64,000 nt of DNA from Actinomadura rifamycini DSM 43936 (GTDB lineage Bacteria; Actinomycetota; Actinomycetes; Streptosporangiales; Streptosporangiaceae): the NCBI RefSeq assembly GCF_000425065.1, contig NZ_AULB01000019.1:1-64000 (forward strand), read 5' to 3'. A program made the position numbers and the translations under genes. The notes beneath the pieces are model-generated. The model made no database searches. It was not told the DNA's origin and saw only the letters and a list, made by a program, of their open reading frames with translations. Positions 51,065-59,270 of this stretch are shown here, piece after piece (position 1 is the stretch's first letter; each line of letters begins with the position of its first letter).

Positions 51065-52540
51065 TCAGACGGCCGCGCTGCTGCGGGTGTTGAGCGGGGT
51101 GGAGCGGGCGAGTTCGGCGCCGCCGGCGTCGAGCGCGACGGCGACGGCGGTCGCGGCCCGCTTGACCTGCGCTGACGTCTCGAACCCGGAGCGCCGGACG
51201 GTCGCCGCGGGGGACAGCCGGGACGAGTCGGGCCCGGTGAGGAACCGCCAGGCGGCGACCTCGGTGGCGCCGTTCCAGCTCGCGTACAGGCGCATGCCGC
51301 TCGCCGTGGAGCGGGACGCGAGCAGCGGCGGGGTGCCGGGCTGGGCGGTCCACGCGTGGCGGTACGCGCGGTAGGACGACTGGCCCGTCTTGAGCTCGAA
51401 GACGACCTCGCCGGACGGGGTGTACTCGATGGCGGCGGCGGTCGAGCCGTAGCCGAGGAACACGTTGCCGCCGGGGAGGATCTGCATGTTCGCCATGTAG
51501 TGGGCGAACGTGGTGCCGTCGGTGTACTCCCACACGAGGTCGGCGCGGCGGGCGCGCTCGTCGACCTTGATCATGATGCCGCGGGACGGGCCGGTCTCGG
51601 CCTCGGTGATCGCGTTGTCGAACAGCGTGATCGTCCCGTCGGGGCGGCGGCGGGCGTCGTGCTGCCACTTGAACTCGACGCCGTCGCCGAGTTCGAAGTC
51701 GCCGCGGGTGCCGCCGAGCCGCCAGCGGATCGCGCCGGTGCGGCGGTCGATCCGGTAGAGGGCGCTGGTGTTGCGGGCGGAGAGCAGGAGGGCGTCGCCG
51801 TCGGCCTCGACGGAGTTGACGTGCACGGGGTCGAACGGCTTGCCGTCCGTCCCGTCGGCGTTGTCGGCGAGGGGCGTGACGGTCTCGGCGATGTCGATGT
51901 GGTCGAGGGCGCTCCAGTCGAACAGGACCCGGCCGGTCCGGACGTCGATCTCCTGGACGCGGTTGTCGAAGACGTGCCCGTCCCGCGGCCCGCCGATGGC
52001 GCGCATGTCGGCGCGGACCAGCGGGTACGCGACGATCAGCGCGGTGCCGCGGTCGGTGAGCTGAAACTCGTGCAGGTCGACGTGGACGCCGTCGCCGCCG
52101 CCCGCCCGCACCTCGGCGATCTTCCGGTAGGTGTCGTCGAGGATGACGCCCTTGCCCCAGCCGTAGCCGCCGGTGCGGCGCTCGCCCTCCCAGTAGGTGA
52201 GGACGGGCCGCCCTTCGAAGGTCTGCACGCGAAGGTCCGTGACGGTCTGCTGGGACGGGTTGACCCAGACGGGCTCGCCCCGGTCGTCGACGATGAGGCC
52301 GTCGGCGTGCGCGGTGCCGCGGAACGGGCCGAGGAACACCAGCCCCTTCTCGGGGGCGCCGCCGCGGCGCGCGCTCATCTGCGGGGGCCGCAGCTCGGGC
52401 ATCGTCACGTACGGGCCGGTCGCGGGGGCCGCCGGGGCCTCGGCCCCGCGGAGGGGGGCCGTACCGCTGACCAGTGCCGCCCCGCCGGTGAGCCCGACGG
52501 CGCCGCCCAGGACCAGGAACCTTCGACGTGTGAAGCGCAT
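51065..52540 (-). CDS. Tat-exported arylsulfotransferase-family protein (ASST)
   Basis: A 491-residue protein starting with a twin-arginine signal (MRFTRRRFLVLGGAVGLTGGAALVSG). The mature part is a beta-propeller of the ASST family, with repeated blades such as DGLIVDDRGEPVWVNPS, VHVDLHEFQLTDRGTALIVAYP, FDPVHVNSVEADGDALLLSARNTSALYRIDRRTG and FKWQHDARRRPDGTITLFDNA. His residues in DLHEFQ, PVHVNS and WQHDAR match the conserved active-site pattern of this family. The true reaction (sulfate transfer or other) is not established for actinobacterial members. No obvious Shine-Dalgarno. Convergent with the S4 gene. Confidence 0.85.
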   Translation of the reverse strand: MRFTRRRFLVLGGAVGLTGGAALVSGTAPLRGAEAPAAPATGPYVTMPELRPPQMSARRGGAPEKGLVFLGPFRGTAHADGLIVDDRGEPVWVNPSQQTVTDLRVQTFEGRPVLTYWEGERRTGGYGWGKGVILDDTYRKIAEVRAGGGDGVHVDLHEFQLTDRGTALIVAYPLVRADMRAIGGPRDGHVFDNRVQEIDVRTGRVLFDWSALDHIDIAETVTPLADNADGTDGKPFDPVHVNSVEADGDALLLSARNTSALYRIDRRTGAIRWRLGGTRGDFELGDGVEFKWQHDARRRPDGTITLFDNAITEAETGPSRGIMIKVDERARRADLVWEYTDGTTFAHYMANMQILPGGNVFLGYGSTAAAIEYTPSGEVVFELKTGQSSYRAYRHAWTAQPGTPPLLASRSTASGMRLYASWNGATEVAAWRFLTGPDSSRLSPAATVRRSGFETSAQVKRAATAVAVALDAGGAELARSTPLNTRSSAAV

Positions 52541-52668
52541 ATATCCGGTTCTATGCGATGAGTCTCAAGAAATCATGAGAAATGACCATGGAATCGTGCA
52601 CGCATCCTGCCACGGGCCGCCGTCCCGGTGGGGGAGGCGCGCTGACGATCATCGTCGCCGGATGCGGG

Positions 52669-52869
52669 TCACAGGGAGTGGACGACGCGCAGGTGCTCGC
52701 GGAACGCGGCCAGTTCGAGCACCGCGTGCTCGCAGCGCTCGCAGACCCAGACGCCGCTCGGCACCTGGAACCCGCGGCCGGCCGCGTCGTCCCGGGCGCA
52801 GGCATGCAGGTAGGCCCGGGCGACTCGCCGCCACGCACGTCGTGCCGTCCGCCGGACCTTGATCGGCAT
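52669..52869 (-). CDS. Small C2H2 zinc-finger protein, 66 aa
   Basis: Starts at ATG 52869, about 7 nt after GGGGAG. Begins MPIKVRRTARRAWRRVARAY (strongly basic) and ends with a single C2H2-type finger: CERC, twelve residues, then H-LRVV-H (C-x2-C-x12-H-x4-H), terminating VVHSL. Basic N-terminus plus finger suggests DNA or RNA binding. Classical C2H2 spacing is rare in bacteria, where Ros/MucR fingers have a shorter loop. No partner is evident. It sits between the ASST and SatP-like genes on the same strand. Confidence 0.7.
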   Translation of the reverse strand: MPIKVRRTARRAWRRVARAYLHACARDDAAGRGFQVPSGVWVCERCEHAVLELAAFREHLRVVHSL

Positions 52870-52990
52870 ACCCGTCTCCCCTGGGCCTCGTGGGTCATGT
52901 GCGGCCCAGGATAGGGGAGCGGGACGGTAAATCCGACAAAAGGGGACCCCATGCCGCAACCGGGAGGGAGCGGCATGGAGTCGGGACGGG

Positions 52991-53764
52991 TCACTGGCCG
53001 ATCTTGACGCCCGGCTGGCCGTACCGGTACTCCAGCGGCCTGCTGGGTCCGGGGCCCTCCGGGACGTACTTGCCCCGGCGGGTACGGAAGAGCGGCATGA
53101 CGGTCCGCCCGACGGTGTTCTCCATCATCATCGCCGCCGCCGTGTAGACCGCGATCGCCGCGGACACCACGAACAGCCAGCCGCCGATGCGCAGCGGCCA
53201 GGTCGATCCGGCGAAGAACCCCGCCGCGGTGAACCCCGCGGCCGCGGCCAGCGCCGCCAGCACCAGCGTCAGCATCATGTTGCGGCCGAGCGCGGCGAAC
53301 GCGCAGAAGCCGGTGATGACGGCCAGCGGGACGAACCAGAACCCGAACGCCGCGTTCGTCTCACCGAAGGCGGGAACGAGCTCGATGGGGAACACGCCCG
53401 CGGAGATCATGAGCCACATCAGCCCCCACGCCAGCCAGAACGCGCCCCACGTGCCGTGCAGGGCCGTGGCCAGGCCGTCCTGCGCCCGGTACGACCACAT
53501 TCCCGCCAGGAACTGCGCGAGCCCCCCGAACATGAGGACGAACGGGAACAGCACCAGCGGCGTGGTCGGATTCCCGTACCAGTCCGCCTGCCAGGCGCCG
53601 ACCATCATGGTCGCGCCCGCGAGCGCGAACAGCCCGAGGATGGACGGTGCGGCGACCGGCTGCAGGAACACCCGCGTCCGGTCCTCCCACATCCGGTACT
53701 CGTCCTGTTCGAGCTCGCGACCCCCCGGAGCCGCGTGCGCCGAGGTCTCTCTCCGTTCCGCCAT
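52991..53764 (-). CDS. Acetate/succinate transporter, GPR1/FUN34/SatP family
   Basis: A 257-residue membrane protein with six helices (PSILGLFALAGATMMVGAW, TPLVLFPFVLMFGGLAQFLAGMW, HGTWGAFWLAWGLMWLMISAG, WFVPLAVITGFCAFAAL, LTLVLAALAAAAGFTAAGFF, WLFVVSAAIAVYTAAAMMM). The family hallmark after TM1 is seen as WYGNPTTPLVLFPF. SatP-like proteins carry acetate or succinate. The longer N-terminal ~45 residues are hydrophilic. Start ATG 53764 close after GGGGGAA. Frame continues far upstream over the P450 gene but is shadow there. Short gap to the CYP152 gene suggests possible cotranscription. Confidence 0.85.
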   Translation of the reverse strand: MAERRETSAHAAPGGRELEQDEYRMWEDRTRVFLQPVAAPSILGLFALAGATMMVGAWQADWYGNPTTPLVLFPFVLMFGGLAQFLAGMWSYRAQDGLATALHGTWGAFWLAWGLMWLMISAGVFPIELVPAFGETNAAFGFWFVPLAVITGFCAFAALGRNMMLTLVLAALAAAAGFTAAGFFAGSTWPLRIGGWLFVVSAAIAVYTAAAMMMENTVGRTVMPLFRTRRGKYVPEGPGPSRPLEYRYGQPGVKIGQ

Positions 53765-53832
53765 GACTTCCCCCTTCGGAATTGGAGAGCTTTCACCCCT
53801 TCTAACCTGAATGCCGCAGGTCAAACAGGTGT

Positions 53833-55125
53833 TCATGACGCACGGTGAGCGCCCGTTCCGCGGGGGGCCGGGGCCGCGTGCACGCCCGCGATGACGAACC
53901 CGCTGCGGGGCCGGGTCGGGACGCGCCGCAGCGGGACGGCGAGGTCCTGCGGCGGCACGTGGTACTGCAGGCGTGCCAGCCGGACGCCGAGGCACTTCAG
54001 CACCTCGACGGTGATCGTCTCGCCGGGGCAGCGGTGCCCGGTGCGGGGGTCGCCGCCGCCCTGCGGGACGAGGACGTCCGGGTCGGGCTCGGCGCCGGCG
54101 AACCGGTCGGGGTCGAACCGGTACGGCTCGTCCCACAGGCCGGGGTCGTGGTTCTGCCCGAACAGGTCGAGCAGGACGAGCGCCCCGCTCCGGATCTTCT
54201 CCCCCCGCCACCGCATGCCGCGCACCGCCGCGCCCCCGACGAACGGGGCGAACGGGTAGAAGCGCCGCACCTCGTGCGCGAAGGCCGTCGCGAACGCGTC
54301 GTCCCCGGACGCCAGCCGCTCCCGGTGCTCCGGCCACCGGTGCAGCGCGTGCGCCGCGAACGTGACGAACCACGCGACCGCGACCGTCGGACGGACGATG
54401 TTCAGCAGCTCGATCGCGGCCGTGCGGGGGTCGAGGGGCCGCCCGTCCGCGTCCCGGTGCCGGGCCACCACGGCGATCGCCGACCGCGCCGGCGGGCCGC
54501 CGCCCTCCCCGGACGTCCGCGCCCGCGCCTCGCTCACCAGGCCCGCGACCCACGCCTCCTGCCGCCGCCGCGCCGCCCGCGCCCGCCAGTGCCGGGGGCC
54601 GGGCGTCGCGAACCCGTCGACCATGGTCGTGACGTCGCGGGCGAGGTGGTCGGCGGCGGCGTCGTTCAGCGGCATGCCCGCCCACCGGCACACCCCCCGC
54701 GCGAGCACCCGGCTCGCCTCGTCGAACACCACCGCGCGCGGACTCTCCTCCCACGACCGCACCAGCTCGTCCCAGGCGGCCCGGACGTGCGCGACGAGCC
54801 CCTCGACGCCCTCCGGGTCCTCCAGGAGCGACACGAACAGCTCCTTCCGGACACGATGCGCGTGCCCGTCCAGCGTCTGGACGCCCCCGTGCCCGAACAG
54901 GGTGCTGAGCACCGGCTCCGGCAGCGCCGTGCGCCGCTTGATGTGGTCGTCGTCGTAGAAGAACCGCACGGCGTCCGGTCCGCGCAGCGCGACCGCCGGC
55001 TTGCCCAGGAGCCGGGTGCGGACGGCCGGCCGGTCGGTGCCCCGGAAGAGGCCGGGCAGCCACGCGTACCCCTCGGCGAGCAGCAGGAGGGTGTTGTCCA
55101 GGATCAGACGATGAGGTCGACGCAT
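53833..55125 (-). CDS. CYP152-type P450 fatty-acid peroxygenase
   Basis: A 430-residue P450 of the CYP152 (BSbeta/SPalpha/OleT) class, which uses H2O2 instead of a redox partner. Signatures: LFGHGGVQTLDGHAHRVRK (residues 77-95), the I-helix Arg-Pro pair R245-P246 (NIVRPTVAVAW), which binds the fatty-acid carboxylate and replaces the usual Thr, ExxR at 285-288 (EVRRFYPFAPF), DLFGQNHDPGLW, and the heme loop PQGGGDPRTGHRCPGE with Cys366. Position 83 is Gln (GVQ), as in the hydroxylases BSbeta and SPalpha, whereas OleT decarboxylase has His. So alpha/beta-hydroxylation of fatty acids is favoured over alkene formation. Cytoplasmic. Next to an acetate-type transporter. Confidence 0.9.
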   Translation of the reverse strand: MRRPHRLILDNTLLLLAEGYAWLPGLFRGTDRPAVRTRLLGKPAVALRGPDAVRFFYDDDHIKRRTALPEPVLSTLFGHGGVQTLDGHAHRVRKELFVSLLEDPEGVEGLVAHVRAAWDELVRSWEESPRAVVFDEASRVLARGVCRWAGMPLNDAAADHLARDVTTMVDGFATPGPRHWRARAARRRQEAWVAGLVSEARARTSGEGGGPPARSAIAVVARHRDADGRPLDPRTAAIELLNIVRPTVAVAWFVTFAAHALHRWPEHRERLASGDDAFATAFAHEVRRFYPFAPFVGGAAVRGMRWRGEKIRSGALVLLDLFGQNHDPGLWDEPYRFDPDRFAGAEPDPDVLVPQGGGDPRTGHRCPGETITVEVLKCLGVRLARLQYHVPPQDLAVPLRRVPTRPRSGFVIAGVHAAPAPRGTGAHRAS

Positions 55126-55271
55126 GGGCGCCGCATCCCCGAACCGGACGTCCGCAAACGCCCCCGCCCGCCGCCGCCGGGCCCCGGACCGGACGCGCGG
55201 GCCCGCGAATCGGCCCGTCCGAAACAGGCACCCTGACGCTGTGTGCGGGGATGAGTCGCTATTGTTCGGGA

Positions 55272-55619
55272 ATGCCGGGAAAGAAGATCAGCCCCCTCTT
55301 CGCGATCTGCGCGGGCATCGGGGTCGTCCTCATCGCGTTCGCCCTGTTCGGCACCCTCGTCTCCGGCGCCCGGGTCGACGAGCCCGACGGGGACAAGGCC
55401 GAGATCCAGATCCAGCTCGCCACGTGCCTGAACTTCATCGTCGCCGGACTGACGTTCGTCCTCATCGGCCTCGGCTTCCAGATGTCGTCCGGCACCCGCG
55501 CCGCCGCGCCCCCGGTGCCGCCGGGCGGCTGGCAGCAGCCCGCCGGGCACGCCCCCGCGCCCCAGCAGCCCCCGATGCAGCAGCAGCCGATGCAGCAGCC
55601 GCCGCACCAGCAGCGCTGA
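55272..55619 (+). CDS. Small two-TM membrane protein with Gln/Pro-rich tail
   Basis: A 115-residue protein with two TM helices (SPLFAICAGIGVVLIAFALFGTLV and CLNFIVAGLTFVLIGLGFQM) joined by a charged loop (DEPDGDKAEIQIQ). The Pro/Gln-rich cytoplasmic-type tail has repeated PQQPP/MQQQPMQQPP. No family recognised. I prefer ATG 55272: a TATTGT hexamer (55260-55265) ends 6 nt before it, suggesting leaderless transcription. An in-frame ATG at 55251 lies 21 bases upstream. Convergent with the TetR gene, with only 4 bp between stops. Confidence 0.7.
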   Translation: MPGKKISPLFAICAGIGVVLIAFALFGTLVSGARVDEPDGDKAEIQIQLATCLNFIVAGLTFVLIGLGFQMSSGTRAAAPPVPPGGWQQPAGHAPAPQQPPMQQQPMQQPPHQQR

Positions 55620-55623
55620 CCCG

Positions 55624-56220
55624 CTACCCGGCCGTCCGCGCGGGCCCCTCGAACCGGCGCAGGAACCGCTCGACGACCTCGTCGGTCTCGCCGTGCCCCA
55701 CCGACATCCCGAGCGACTTCTCCATCGTCACCAGCCGGGACAGGCTCGTCAGCAGCGCCGACAGGAACGGCGCCGGATACTCCCCGAGGTCGACCCCGTA
55801 CCGTTCCGCCAGCCGCTCCATGGCCTCGGCCTGCCTCACCCGCATCCGCTCGGCGTACCGGCCGATCTCGTCACGCAGGCTCTTGCGGTGGTTCGCCAGC
55901 GCGACGTACTCCATCGTCAGCGCGGTCGCCGCCGGATCGGTGCTGAACGCCCACAGCTCCCGCAGCGGCTGCGCCGACGCGAGCGCCCGCTCCTGGTGCT
56001 CGACGCCCTCCTCGGCCCGCCGCCGGAACGCCTCCAGGAACAGTTCGTCCATCGTGCGGAAGTAGTAGTGGACGAGCTGGGGCTTGAGCCCGGCCTTCGC
56101 CGCGACCCGCCGCGACGTCACCGCCGCGTACCCCTCCTCGAGCATCAACTGCTCCGCCGCGTCCAGCAGCGCCGCCCGGTTCTTGGCGTCCGGCGCACCG
56201 ATCCTGCGCGGCGATGTCAT
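55624..56220 (-). CDS. TetR-family regulator
   Basis: A 198-residue TetR protein. The HTH spans residues about 20-60 (EEGYAAVTSRRVAAKAGLKPQLVHYYFRTMDELFLEAF). The C-terminal domain is rich in Arg/Glu (HRKSLRDEIGRYAERMRVRQAEAMERLAERYG). The ATG at 56220 is 6 nt after GGAGG. Not divergent from a structural gene: the four-TM protein gene at 56299 lies upstream on the same strand, 78 bp away, and may be its cotranscribed target. Ligand unknown. Confidence 0.85.
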   Translation of the reverse strand: MTSPRRIGAPDAKNRAALLDAAEQLMLEEGYAAVTSRRVAAKAGLKPQLVHYYFRTMDELFLEAFRRRAEEGVEHQERALASAQPLRELWAFSTDPAATALTMEYVALANHRKSLRDEIGRYAERMRVRQAEAMERLAERYGVDLGEYPAPFLSALLTSLSRLVTMEKSLGMSVGHGETDEVVERFLRRFEGPARTAG

Positions 56221-56298
56221 GCACGTCCTCCACGAACTCCCGACCGAACCCGCGGCAATCGTAGTCACCGCGGCGTCCGGCCAGGGGCCCGCCGGGCG

Positions 56299-56895
56299 TC
56301 ACTCCCTGCGCGCGGACCGTCCCGCGCCGGTGCCCGCCTTCGGCCTGCCGAGGTGGAAGTGCCGCTTGCGCTGCGCCGGGACGGCGCCGTGTTCGGGCCC
56401 CGCGCGGTCGTCGACGGGACCCCGCTCGCGCTCCGCGCGCCGCGCCTCCCGGACGCCGACCACCAGGAACCGTCCCAGCGCCAGCGCCGCCAGCAGGATC
56501 ATCACGGCGCCGAGCCCCTCGAAGAAGGTCAGCCGCTCGGTGATCTGCCGCGCCTCACCCCCGAGCGCCGTCCCCACGCCCGAGTTCCACAGCGCGGCGA
56601 TGGTGGTGCCGACGACGAACCACAGCCCGCCGAGGGCCGCCAACCACCCGCCGAACATGGCGACGGGCCGGTTCGCGGTGAACATGAGGATCAGCCCGCC
56701 GATCCCCACGGCGACCGCCGGCAGGATCGAGAGCACCAGCCAGTCGTTCGAGTAGACCCACGGATCGGTCGACCCGAAGCCGAAGTCGAAGTACGGCCCG
56801 ATGAACGGAATGAGCCCGCCCCACAGGGCCAGCAGCACCAGCAGAAGCCCGCTGAGCATGCCGCGGCTGCGGGGAGCTCGCATCGTCCCAGTCAT
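56299..56895 (-). CDS. Four-TM membrane protein of unknown function
   Basis: A 198-residue protein with four helices (GMLSGLLLVLLALWGGLIPFIG, WLVLSILPAVAVGIGGLILMF, MFGGWLAALGGLWFVVGTTIAAL, FFEGLGAVMILLAALALGRFLVV) and a very basic C-terminal tail (RKRHFHLGRPKAGTGAGRSARRE). The loop after TM1 (YFDFGFGSTDPWVYSNDW) is aromatic and extracytoplasmic. No family recognised beyond a generic small-membrane-protein pattern. Good ribosome-binding site (GGGAGGGG). It lies upstream of, and on the same strand as, the TetR gene. Confidence 0.75.
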   Translation of the reverse strand: MTGTMRAPRSRGMLSGLLLVLLALWGGLIPFIGPYFDFGFGSTDPWVYSNDWLVLSILPAVAVGIGGLILMFTANRPVAMFGGWLAALGGLWFVVGTTIAALWNSGVGTALGGEARQITERLTFFEGLGAVMILLAALALGRFLVVGVREARRAERERGPVDDRAGPEHGAVPAQRKRHFHLGRPKAGTGAGRSARRE

Positions 56896-57070
56896 GAGAA
56901 CCCCTCCCTGACCAGGTGATATGCCAATATTTCAGGCAAGCGATACCCGGCCAGCCGAGCCCCAACCGACCCCGCCCGGCAAAGAAACCCCCCACCGCCC
57001 CCGCACAGCAGAGCCGAAGAGCGCATCGAACGCGCCGACGACCACGTCGGCCGCCTCAGCGCGACCGGAA

Positions 57071-57820
57071 TCAGCGGTGGGTGGTTCGGAGCCAGTCGGG
57101 GTAGTCGGTTTCGCCGAGGGCGGCGCCGTTGCCGGGGACGAGGTCGCCCTCGTGCATCTCCGCGCCGAAGTAGTGCGCGTGCGGGTCGGTGACGACTTCG
57201 CGCGGGTCGTTCCAGGCCGCGAGGGCCGTGCGGAAGAAGTCGTCCATCCGGTACTGCGTCGGGCCGGCGATCTCGACGGTGCCGTTCAGCGGGGCGCCGG
57301 ACGCCGTCCGGGCGACCGCCGCGGCGACCTCGTCCCCCGCGATCGGACGGAACAGGACCGGGGCGATCCGGACGGCGTCGCCGTCGGCGGCCTCGTCGGC
57401 GATCCGGGGCGCGAACTCGAAGAACTGCGTGGCGTGGACGATCGAGTAGGGGACCCCCGACTCCTCGATCAGCTTCTCCTGCGCGAGCTTCGCCCGGAAG
57501 TAGCCCACGTCGGGCCGCCGCCCGGCGCCCACCACCGACAGCGCGACGTGGTGCCGGACGCCCGCCCTGCGCCCCTCGGCGAGCAGGTTGCCGGTGGACG
57601 TCTCGAAGAAGCGCAGCACCGCGGCGTCCTCGAAGGACGGGGAGTTCGACACGTCCACCACGGCGGACGCGCCGTCCAGGACCTCGGTGAGGCCCTCGCC
57701 GGTGAGGGCGTCGACGCCGGTGCCCGGCGACGCCGCCACCGCCTCGTGCCCGTCCTCGGCGAGCCTCGCCACGACCTTCGAGCCGATCAGGCCCGTCCCC
57801 CCGATGATCACGACCTTCAT
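57071..57820 (-). CDS. NmrA-like NAD(P)-binding SDR protein
   Basis: A 249-residue atypical short-chain dehydrogenase of the NmrA/SDR_a5 type. It has the N-terminal VVIIGGTGLIGSKVVARLAEDGH Rossmann motif, then VDVSNSPSFEDAAVLRFFE, HHVALSVVGAGRRPDVGYFRAKLAQE and SIVHATQFFEFAP. It lacks a clear YxxxK catalytic pair (YFRAK is near), as in many NmrA-like proteins that sense or bind NAD(P) rather than catalyse. ATG at 57820, 7 nt after AGGAAG. Last gene of a likely three-gene operon (cupin, methyltransferase, SDR) with gaps of 23 and 40 bp. Confidence 0.85.
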   Translation of the reverse strand: MKVVIIGGTGLIGSKVVARLAEDGHEAVAASPGTGVDALTGEGLTEVLDGASAVVDVSNSPSFEDAAVLRFFETSTGNLLAEGRRAGVRHHVALSVVGAGRRPDVGYFRAKLAQEKLIEESGVPYSIVHATQFFEFAPRIADEAADGDAVRIAPVLFRPIAGDEVAAAVARTASGAPLNGTVEIAGPTQYRMDDFFRTALAAWNDPREVVTDPHAHYFGAEMHEGDLVPGNGAALGETDYPDWLRTTHR

Positions 57821-57860
57821 GCCGGTCTTCCTGCCCACCGGGACGGGGAAAACGCCGAGG

Positions 57861-58577
57861 TCAGGCGGCCGGGCGGCGGGCGAGGACGAGGCGGGCGCGG
57901 GGGCCGCCGTCGTCGCGGCGTCCGAGGGACTCCAGCGGGACGGTCGTCACGGTGAAGCCGGCGGCCGCCAGGTCGTCGCGGACGGCGCCCAGCGGGCACG
58001 TGCGGTAGTACATGACGAACGGGGGGCGCCAGACGGCGTTGCGGATCCGCATCGCGGCGTCGAAGCCGAGCAGCGCCCAGTACAGCGGGGACGTCGGCGG
58101 CGGCGGGGCCCCGATCGGGAACGCGAAGAGCCCGCCGGGGCGCAGCGCGCGGTGCACGCCGGCGAAGAGTGCGGGGCGTTCGGCGGGCAGCAGGTGCCCG
58201 AGCGCCCCGAAGGTCACCGCGAGGTCGAAGGCGCCGGCGAAGGGGAGGGACCGGACGTCCGCCCGCACCCATGCGGCGTCCGGGTGGGCCCGCCGCGCCT
58301 CCGCGAGCATGCCGGCGCTGAAGTCGACGCCCGTGATCCCGCCCCGGCAGACCGGGGCGAGGGCCCGGACGCCCGCGCCGGTGCCGCAGCACACGTCCAG
58401 TCCGTCGCCGAACGGGCCGAGCGGGCGCAGCGCCTCGGCGGTCGCGTCGAGGACCCGGTCGGGGGTGCGGAACGGCGTCCGGTCGAACTTCGGGGCGAGC
58501 AGGTCGTAGCCGCGCTCGACGGACGACAGCGCCTGCACCGCCAGCTCGCGCAGCGACGGGCCCTGGGGGGAGAACAC
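57861..58577 (-). CDS. Class I SAM-dependent methyltransferase
   Basis: A 238-residue methyltransferase. Motif I is LDVCCGTGAGVRALAP, motif II GVDFSAGMLAEARR, then AWVRADVRSLPFAGAFDLAVTFGALGHLL and RALRPGGLFAFPIG, the usual SAM-binding order. The substrate side (SPLYWALLGFDAAMRIRNAVW and PPFVMYYRTCPL) is hydrophobic, hinting at a lipid or small aromatic substrate. GTG start at 58577. Lies between the cupin and SDR genes on the minus strand, so probably cotranscribed and controlled by the twin operators upstream of the cupin gene. Confidence 0.85.
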   Translation of the reverse strand: MFSPQGPSLRELAVQALSSVERGYDLLAPKFDRTPFRTPDRVLDATAEALRPLGPFGDGLDVCCGTGAGVRALAPVCRGGITGVDFSAGMLAEARRAHPDAAWVRADVRSLPFAGAFDLAVTFGALGHLLPAERPALFAGVHRALRPGGLFAFPIGAPPPPTSPLYWALLGFDAAMRIRNAVWRPPFVMYYRTCPLGAVRDDLAAAGFTVTTVPLESLGRRDDGGPRARLVLARRPAA

Positions 58578-58600
58578 CGGTCAAGCGTACGCGACGCCGG

Positions 58601-59065
58601 TCAGGCGGGCGGCGGAGCCGCGAAGACCCGCACCCCGTAGCTCTCGAGGAAGTCGAGGTTGTCGGCGTCGGCGCGCTCGCCCGCGGGCCCGATCCCCTTG
58701 AAGTAGCCCTCGATGGCCCCGGGGCTGTTGAGCTGGAGGATCTCCGCGGTCGAGGTGACCGGCTGGAGCGTGTGCGGCACGAGCCGGGGACTGAAGACGA
58801 GCGCCCCGGGTTCGGCGACGTGCACGTCGCACTCGTCCAGCGTCGTCCCGCCGACCCAGAAGCGGACCTCGCCGGAGAGGACGACCCACGCTTCGTCCTC
58901 GCGGCTGTGCGCGTGCAGCGGCGGCGCGCCCGAGGGCCGCATCACGAAGCGCGTGGCCGTGAGCACCCCGTCCGTCTCGTCGGTCGAGATGACCTGCTCG
59001 ATGCCGAAGTCGTAGTACTCGAACCGCGGACCGTCCCCCGGATTCCGCACAAGGGCGACACTCAT
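58601..59065 (-). CDS. Cupin-domain protein
   Basis: A 154-residue single-domain cupin. Cupin motif 1 is seen as PPLHAHSREDEAWVVLSGEVRFWVGG (two His, one Glu) and motif 2 as GALVFSPRLVPHTLQP (third His), a full set of likely metal ligands. Such small cupins may be dioxygenases, isomerases or ligand-binding stress proteins. ATG at 59065, 5 nt after GGAGG. A longer frame to 59119 would run over the operator at 59085-59098 and is rejected. First gene of the cupin/methyltransferase/SDR unit. Confidence 0.85.
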   Translation of the reverse strand: MSVALVRNPGDGPRFEYYDFGIEQVISTDETDGVLTATRFVMRPSGAPPLHAHSREDEAWVVLSGEVRFWVGGTTLDECDVHVAEPGALVFSPRLVPHTLQPVTSTAEILQLNSPGAIEGYFKGIGPAGERADADNLDFLESYGVRVFAAPPPA

Positions 59066-59084
59066 CGCAGCCTCCATCCGTCTA

Positions 59085-59098
59085 GTTGAATCTTCAAC
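59085..59098. promoter_or_regulatory. Operator GTTGAATCTTCAAC, copy A
   Basis: Inverted repeat GTTGAA-TC-TTCAAC, 20 nt upstream of the cupin ATG. An identical copy lies 35 bp away. TTGAA/TTCAA palindromes are typical of MarR-family sites (family knowledge). No MarR gene is adjacent. Confidence 0.65.
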
Positions 59099-59119
59099 GA
59101 CATGCATGCACGGTAACAA

Positions 59120-59133
59120 GTTGAATCTTCAAC
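59120..59133. promoter_or_regulatory. Operator GTTGAATCTTCAAC, copy B
   Basis: The second identical 14-bp site, its start 35 bp from the start of copy A. The two probably flank or overlap the promoter of the minus-strand cupin operon. The spacer between them reads ACGTAACAAG-like AT-rich sequence on one strand, but no clear -10 could be assigned. Confidence 0.65.
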
Positions 59134-59270
59134 CGCAATGGCATCGCCGCCGGAGCGCGGCGAGGGCCGCCCGCCTGTCCCTCCGGCCATCGCCGCGGTC
59201 GTGGCCCACCGGGAGCCGGACGGCGAACACCGGCCCCGTCCCGAGGAATCTGCCGGGCGGCGGCCTGCGC

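Noticed and set aside
52536..52557. Inverted repeat CGCATA-N10-TATGCG at the ASST start codon
   Set aside because: Only 6-bp arms, one of which contains the start codon itself. Too weak and no regulator context.
56916..57104. Small plus-strand frame between the four-TM protein and SDR genes
   Set aside because: Arg/Pro-rich low-complexity translation with no credible ribosome-binding site. Treated as intergenic.
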